NCBI GenBank assembly: GCA_031277945.1
Contig: JAITLK010000002.1
Coordinates: 310,001-374,000, forward strand
Direction: 5' to 3'
Origin: Microbacterium sp.
GTDB lineage: Bacteria; Actinomycetota; Actinomycetes; Actinomycetales; Microbacteriaceae
Length of the DNA stretch: 64,000 bases
This document shows positions 60,825-64,000 of the stretch, piece by piece; the first letter of the stretch is position 1, and the number at the start of each line of letters is the position of its first letter. A model generated the notes under the pieces. The model was not told the DNA's origin. It was given only the letters and a program-made list of their open reading frames with translations, and did no database searches. Position numbers and translations under genes: made by a program.

Positions 60825-61658
60825 GTGACGAGGAGATACACAGAGGTTGACGTCTTCTCCCCGGTGGCCTATCTCGGCAATCCTGTCGCGGTCGTGCACG
60901 ATGCCGACGGCCTCACCGCTCAGCAGATGCAACGCTTCGCGAAGTGGACCAACCTCGCGGAGACCACGTTCTTGCTTCGACCGAGCACCGCATCGGCCGA
61001 CTACGGCGTTCGCATTTTCTCAGCCACGCAGGAGTTCCCGTTCGCCGGGCATCCCACCCTCGGGTCAGCGCGCGCGTGGCTGGAGGCGGGAGGCGTCCCG
61101 CGGAGCGCCGGCGAGATCGTGCAGGAGTGTGGCGCGGGGCTCGTGCGCGTGCGTTTCGAAGGCAAGAGATTCGCATTCGAGGCGCCGCCCCTCACCCGGT
61201 TCGAGACGGTGAGCGAGAGGGAGCTGGCACCCATCGCTGCCGCGCTGCGAATCGATCGGTCTCGGATCGTTGCAGCATCCTGGTTGGTCAACGGCCCGGA
61301 GTGGCTCGGGGTGCGGCTCGCGAGCGCCGCCGAGGTCCTCGCACTCCGACCGGATCCCGCCGATCTCGGGTCCCTCAGCATCGGTGTGTTCGGCGAGCAC
61401 AAACCCGGTCATCCCACCCGCTTCGAGGTGCGTGCATTCCTGGGGGACGATCCCGTCTGGGAGGATCCGATCACCGGCAGCCTGACCGCCGGACTGGCCT
61501 ACTGGCTGCGCGAGTCCGGGGAGGTTTCTCAGGGCTACACCGCGGCGCAGGGCACCGTGATCGGGCATCAGGGCCGCGTACACGTGAGCTATGAGGGCGA
61601 CCGCATCTGGGTCGGGGGAGACACGATGATGTGCGTCGACGGACAGGTCGCGCTCTGA
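60825..61658 (+). CDS. PhzF-family isomerase/epimerase
   Basis: The 277-residue protein has the diaminopimelate-epimerase-like fold of PhzF. It begins with RRYTEVDVFSPVAYLGNPVA, has the catalytic Glu46 in NLAETTFL and FPFAGHPTLGSA, and ends with EDPITGSLTAGLAYWL. No phenazine genes are nearby, so it is a stand-alone family member of unknown substrate. The GTG at 60825 is chosen for its place after a -10; a longer upstream frame runs through hairpins. Confidence 0.9.
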   Translation: MTRRYTEVDVFSPVAYLGNPVAVVHDADGLTAQQMQRFAKWTNLAETTFLLRPSTASADYGVRIFSATQEFPFAGHPTLGSARAWLEAGGVPRSAGEIVQECGAGLVRVRFEGKRFAFEAPPLTRFETVSERELAPIAAALRIDRSRIVAASWLVNGPEWLGVRLASAAEVLALRPDPADLGSLSIGVFGEHKPGHPTRFEVRAFLGDDPVWEDPITGSLTAGLAYWLRESGEVSQGYTAAQGTVIGHQGRVHVSYEGDRIWVGGDTMMCVDGQVAL

Positions 61659-61690
61659 GCTTCACACCGCGCTCATCATCGGTGTGAAGC
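61659..61690 (+). terminator. Terminator after the phzF gene
   Basis: Perfect 11-base arms GCTTCACACCG (61659-61669) and CGGTGTGAAGC (61680-61690) start right after the stop. Confidence 0.7.
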
Positions 61691-61989
61691 CGACCACGAA
61701 GCGCCGCGCGGCCCGACATCAGAGAGAACCCCGGGGCCGCCTTCAGCGGCTGGGGCCGGGTCCTGCACCGTCGGAGGCCGGCGTCGGCCAGACTGCTCCC
61801 GTCGTCAGACCCAACGCTCGCGCTGTCCCGCTCGGCATGTCAATGACAGCGGCGGCGAATGTGGATCTGGGTGAGGTGTAGGCCAAGCACCAGAACCCGG
61901 GTCTGACCCCTGTGACGATGTGTGTGATCCGTGAGGAAGCGGCGGAAAGCAGACATCGAGCGTACGCGAGCGCTCACGCCCTTCTGGAT

Positions 61990-62017
61990 GTGAAGCGTTT
62001 TACATCAAACGCTTCAC
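61990..62017 (+). promoter_or_regulatory. LacI-like operator before the ABC importer
   Basis: GTGAAGCGTTT (61990-62000), six bases, AAACGCTTCAC (62007-62017) is a perfect inverted repeat. Each arm contains an AARCGYTT-type octamer (AAGCGTTT, AAACGCTT), the core recognised by LacI-family regulators. Confidence 0.6.
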
Positions 62018-62026
62018 ACGGTGTGA
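62014..62026 (+). promoter_or_regulatory. Second small palindrome before the ABC importer
   Basis: TCACAC-G-GTGTGA is a perfect palindrome overlapping the end of the LacI-like repeat by four bases. The GGTGTTTCAC at 62030-62039 resembles a further half-site. Confidence 0.4.
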
Positions 62027-62115
62027 GACCGGTGTTTCACTGGCGTGCAAGGCGTCGCGATGCAGCGACGCTCGCACCAGGCCATCCGGTCAGATGCCTC
62101 GACGAGGAGGTTCCG

Positions 62116-63663
62116 ATGCAATCCCGCACACGCGCTCTACCTATCGCCGCCGCTGTCGCTGCCATGCTCGCGTTGAGCGCATGTGCAGCGTCTCAACAGG
62201 ACTCATCCACGGGAGCCAGTGGGCGTGGCACCCTGACGATCGCGCAAGCCAGCGCGCCCACCAGTCTCGATCCGGCGGACATGGAGCAGTCGACTGGTCT
62301 GTTCGCCCAGCCCGCCTATGACGCGCTCATCCGCGTCGATGAGAACGGGGAACTCACTCCCGCTCTCGCGACCGAATGGGGGTTCACCGACGACGAGAAC
62401 AAGGTGTTCGAGGTGACGCTGCGGTCGGGGGTCACCTTCTCCGACGGTGCGAAGCTCGATGCGGCGGCGCTCGTGGCGAGTCTGGAGCATCTCGACGCCG
62501 GCAAGAGCAACGTGGCGACCTTGGTCAACGGAGGCACCTACTCCGCGGTCGACGAGGACACCGTCCGCATCACCTGGGACACACCGCATCCGCTGGCGCC
62601 GCAGGCATTCACACAGACGTGGGTGGCCGGTATGGTGGTCTCCCCGAAGGCGCTTGAGACCGATGCCACCACGCTGGCCACCCAGACAGCGGGTGCCGGG
62701 CCGTACGTCCTCGACGCGAAGGCGACCGTCGCGGGATCCCGCTATGTGTACACGGCGCGCGACGACTACTGGAACCCGGAGGGGCAGCACTGGGAGAAGA
62801 TCGTCATCACCGTGATCGAGAATCCGGAGCAGCGTCTGAACGCCCTCAAGACCGGCGAGGTCGACTACGCCGTGGGCGACCTGGGCACGGCGAAGGCCGC
62901 GAGCGACGCGGGACTCCAGGTCCGCTACGCGCCGACGATCTTCTATGGGCTGAACCTTCTCGACCGCGCCGGGGAACTCGGCAGCCCGTTGGGCGATGTG
63001 CGCGTACGACAGGCGATCAACTATGCCCTGGACCGTGACAAGATCGCCTCCGCACTCCTCGGGGAGTATGGCTTCGCGACCGAGCAGACCGTCGTCCCGA
63101 GCGAACCCGGTTACGTCCCTGCGCTGGAGGGTCACTACTCATTCGATCAAGCCAAGGCGAAGTCGCTCCTCTCCGAGGCCGGGTATCCCGACGGGTTCAC
63201 GCTCTCCGTCGTGGCATCGACGTCGGCGACGGCGGCGACCCTCGCTCAGGTGCTCGTCGAGCAGCTCGCCGCCGTCGGCATCACCGTCACCCTCGATTCG
63301 CGGCCCTCGGCGGACTACTTCGAGGGCATGACGAGCGGCACCTTCCCCGCAGCGGGGATCGGCTACGGCTCCCAGCCCATCCCGATGGAATACGACGGGC
63401 TCTTCGGGCCACAGGCGGTGTTCAACCCCCTGGGCAGCACCGACCCGGAGATCGAGCGGCTGTACCACGAGGCGATTGCGGCGCCCGCTGACGAGGCACG
63501 TGCTCTCTACGAGCAGATTCAGACGAAGCTGGTGGAAGAGGCCTGGTTCGCCCCGGTCGTGTTTGCGCCGGTGTTCCTCTACGCCGGCGATGGTGTCGGG
63601 GAATTCCAGGTGACCGAAGCCCGCCCGCAGTTCCCGATCACCGAGCTGCTCCCGGCGCAGTGA
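62116..63663 (+). CDS. Peptide/opine-type ABC transporter substrate-binding lipoprotein (SBP family 5)
   Basis: This 515-residue solute-binding protein has a lipoprotein signal ending in LSACAAS, with Cys23 as the lipid anchor. The SBP_bac_5 signature is visible in TSLDPADMEQSTGLFAQPAYDALIR, followed by LATEWGFTDDENKVFEVTLRSGVTFSDG and QRLNALKTGEVDYAVG; DVRVRQAINYALDRDKIASALL and FDQAKAKSLLSEAGYPDG are standard for the family. The ATG at 62116 has GAGGAGG upstream. A permease follows, so it opens a Dpp/Opp-type import operon. The LacI-like operator suggests sugar-linked rather than peptide control; the ligand is unknown. Confidence 0.93.
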   Translation: MQSRTRALPIAAAVAAMLALSACAASQQDSSTGASGRGTLTIAQASAPTSLDPADMEQSTGLFAQPAYDALIRVDENGELTPALATEWGFTDDENKVFEVTLRSGVTFSDGAKLDAAALVASLEHLDAGKSNVATLVNGGTYSAVDEDTVRITWDTPHPLAPQAFTQTWVAGMVVSPKALETDATTLATQTAGAGPYVLDAKATVAGSRYVYTARDDYWNPEGQHWEKIVITVIENPEQRLNALKTGEVDYAVGDLGTAKAASDAGLQVRYAPTIFYGLNLLDRAGELGSPLGDVRVRQAINYALDRDKIASALLGEYGFATEQTVVPSEPGYVPALEGHYSFDQAKAKSLLSEAGYPDGFTLSVVASTSATAATLAQVLVEQLAAVGITVTLDSRPSADYFEGMTSGTFPAAGIGYGSQPIPMEYDGLFGPQAVFNPLGSTDPEIERLYHEAIAAPADEARALYEQIQTKLVEEAWFAPVVFAPVFLYAGDGVGEFQVTEARPQFPITELLPAQ

Positions 63664-63727
63664 CGGGGAGCGCGTCACCGCGCTGCCCGCTCCCATCTGA
63701 GCCCACCCCACCGAGAGGAGTACCTCC

Positions 63728-64000
63728 ATGCTGTTGCGACGCCTTGCCGGATGGCTTGTGATGAGCGTGATCCTGTTCTTCGTCATTTCCGCGCTGCTGT
63801 TCGTCCTGATCTCGCTGACGCCGGGAGACGCCGCGCGCGCGATCGTCGGTCCGACAGCGAGCATCGAGCACTACGAGCAGGTGCGCGCAGAGCTCGGCCT
63901 GGACCTGCCGCTGTGGCAGCAGTATGCGAACTGGCTGGGCGGTCTGCTCTCCGGCGATCTCGGCCGGTCGGTGGTCTCCGGGGTACCGGTGACGCAGGTC
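63728..64000 (+). CDS. ABC transporter permease, DppB type (3' end outside window)
   Basis: The 91 visible residues start MLLRRLAGWLVMSVILFFVI, a first membrane helix, and continue with LISLTPGDAARAIVG, the family segment ELGLDLPLWQQYANWLGG and LSGDLGRSVVSG. These match the N-terminus of DppB/OppB permeases. GAGAGGAG lies just before the ATG. The gene runs out of the window; a second permease and ATPases are expected beyond. Confidence 0.93.
   Translation, partial: MLLRRLAGWLVMSVILFFVISALLFVLISLTPGDAARAIVGPTASIEHYEQVRAELGLDLPLWQQYANWLGGLLSGDLGRSVVSGVPVTQV

Larger units (their letters stand above)
61691..62115. other. 425-base gap without a convincing gene
   Basis: No frame here has a good start, ribosome site and protein-like composition. 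The last 130 bases hold inverted repeats (61990-62017 and 62014-62026) that look like operators for the importer genes downstream. I see no RNA gene or riboswitch. Confidence 0.6.

Noticed and set aside
60825..61658. PhzF as evidence of phenazine synthesis
   Set aside because: No other phz gene is in the window and PhzF-like proteins are widespread singletons.
61684..61881. Short plus-strand frame, or a gene remnant on the minus strand, between phzF and the importer
   Set aside because: No ribosome site, no family resemblance and Arg/Pro-rich composition; I could not support a gene or pseudogene.

Overview
The window is high-GC, tightly packed DNA from an actinobacterium. WhiA, RbpA, OpcA, the actinobacterial glgC/glgA pair, BioQ-type biotin control, frequent GTG starts and many ATGA/GTGA gene overlaps all point that way. 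Gene order and protein style suggest Microbacteriaceae, probably Microbacterium; that genus call is an inference made without a database search. I find 66 protein genes, two of them cut by the window edges. I see no rRNA, tRNA, CRISPR array, insertion sequence, phage gene or origin.

Layout. 1-7.4 kb (+): the end of uvrC, then rapZ and whiA (without the yvcK often found between them), sodA, and a glycolytic block gap-pgk-tpiA followed by secG and rbpA. 7.5-15.6 kb (-): a pentose-phosphate operon in the order tkt-tal-pgi-zwf-opcA-pgl. 15.8-18.4 kb: heme A synthesis genes ctaB (+) and ctaA (-), with a small membrane-protein gene behind ctaA. 18.7-22.7 kb (+): sufB-sufD-Rieske ferredoxin-sufC-sufT. 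23-25.5 kb: a MalY-type aminotransferase coupled to an MFS exporter. 25.5-28.6 kb: an FMN reductase, a TetR regulator that looks like BioQ, and the biotin importer bioYMN. 28.7-37.9 kb: an ABC-F ATPase, a SURF1 cluster, fabG, serB, the divergent glycogen genes glgC/glgA, an ABC ATPase and rpmE2.

38-52 kb: two alpha/beta hydrolases, then a branched-chain amino-acid catabolic region. It holds bkdR/bkdABC, a Tat-exported phosphoesterase, a TetR regulator, and accD1-accA1-acyl-CoA dehydrogenase-maoC-citE. Together the two operons could carry leucine carbon from the 2-oxo acid to acetyl-CoA and acetoacetate, with a MaoC protein and a CitE-like lyase standing where other organisms use an enoyl-CoA hydratase and HMG-CoA lyase. 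52-64 kb: a histidine phosphatase, a sirtuin, a repeat-tailed membrane protein, a SpoU methylase, a GDSL hydrolase, a helicase, a ferritin-like/VIT1 iron transporter, a CsbD stress protein, a tiny membrane peptide, a PhzF protein, and the start of a peptide-type ABC importer.

The most informative non-coding signals are two tandem biotin-operator boxes between bioQ and bioY, a repeated TAnnnT-N6-ATG/GTG layout implying many leaderless mRNAs, a perfect hairpin that takes in part of the ribosome site behind ctaA, and a LacI-like operator before the ABC importer. I do not see a clearly new multi-gene defence or biosynthetic system. The best candidates for under-described biology are the SURF1-linked small Cys protein, the active-site-altered MaoC protein of the leucine operon, and the BioQ control region.
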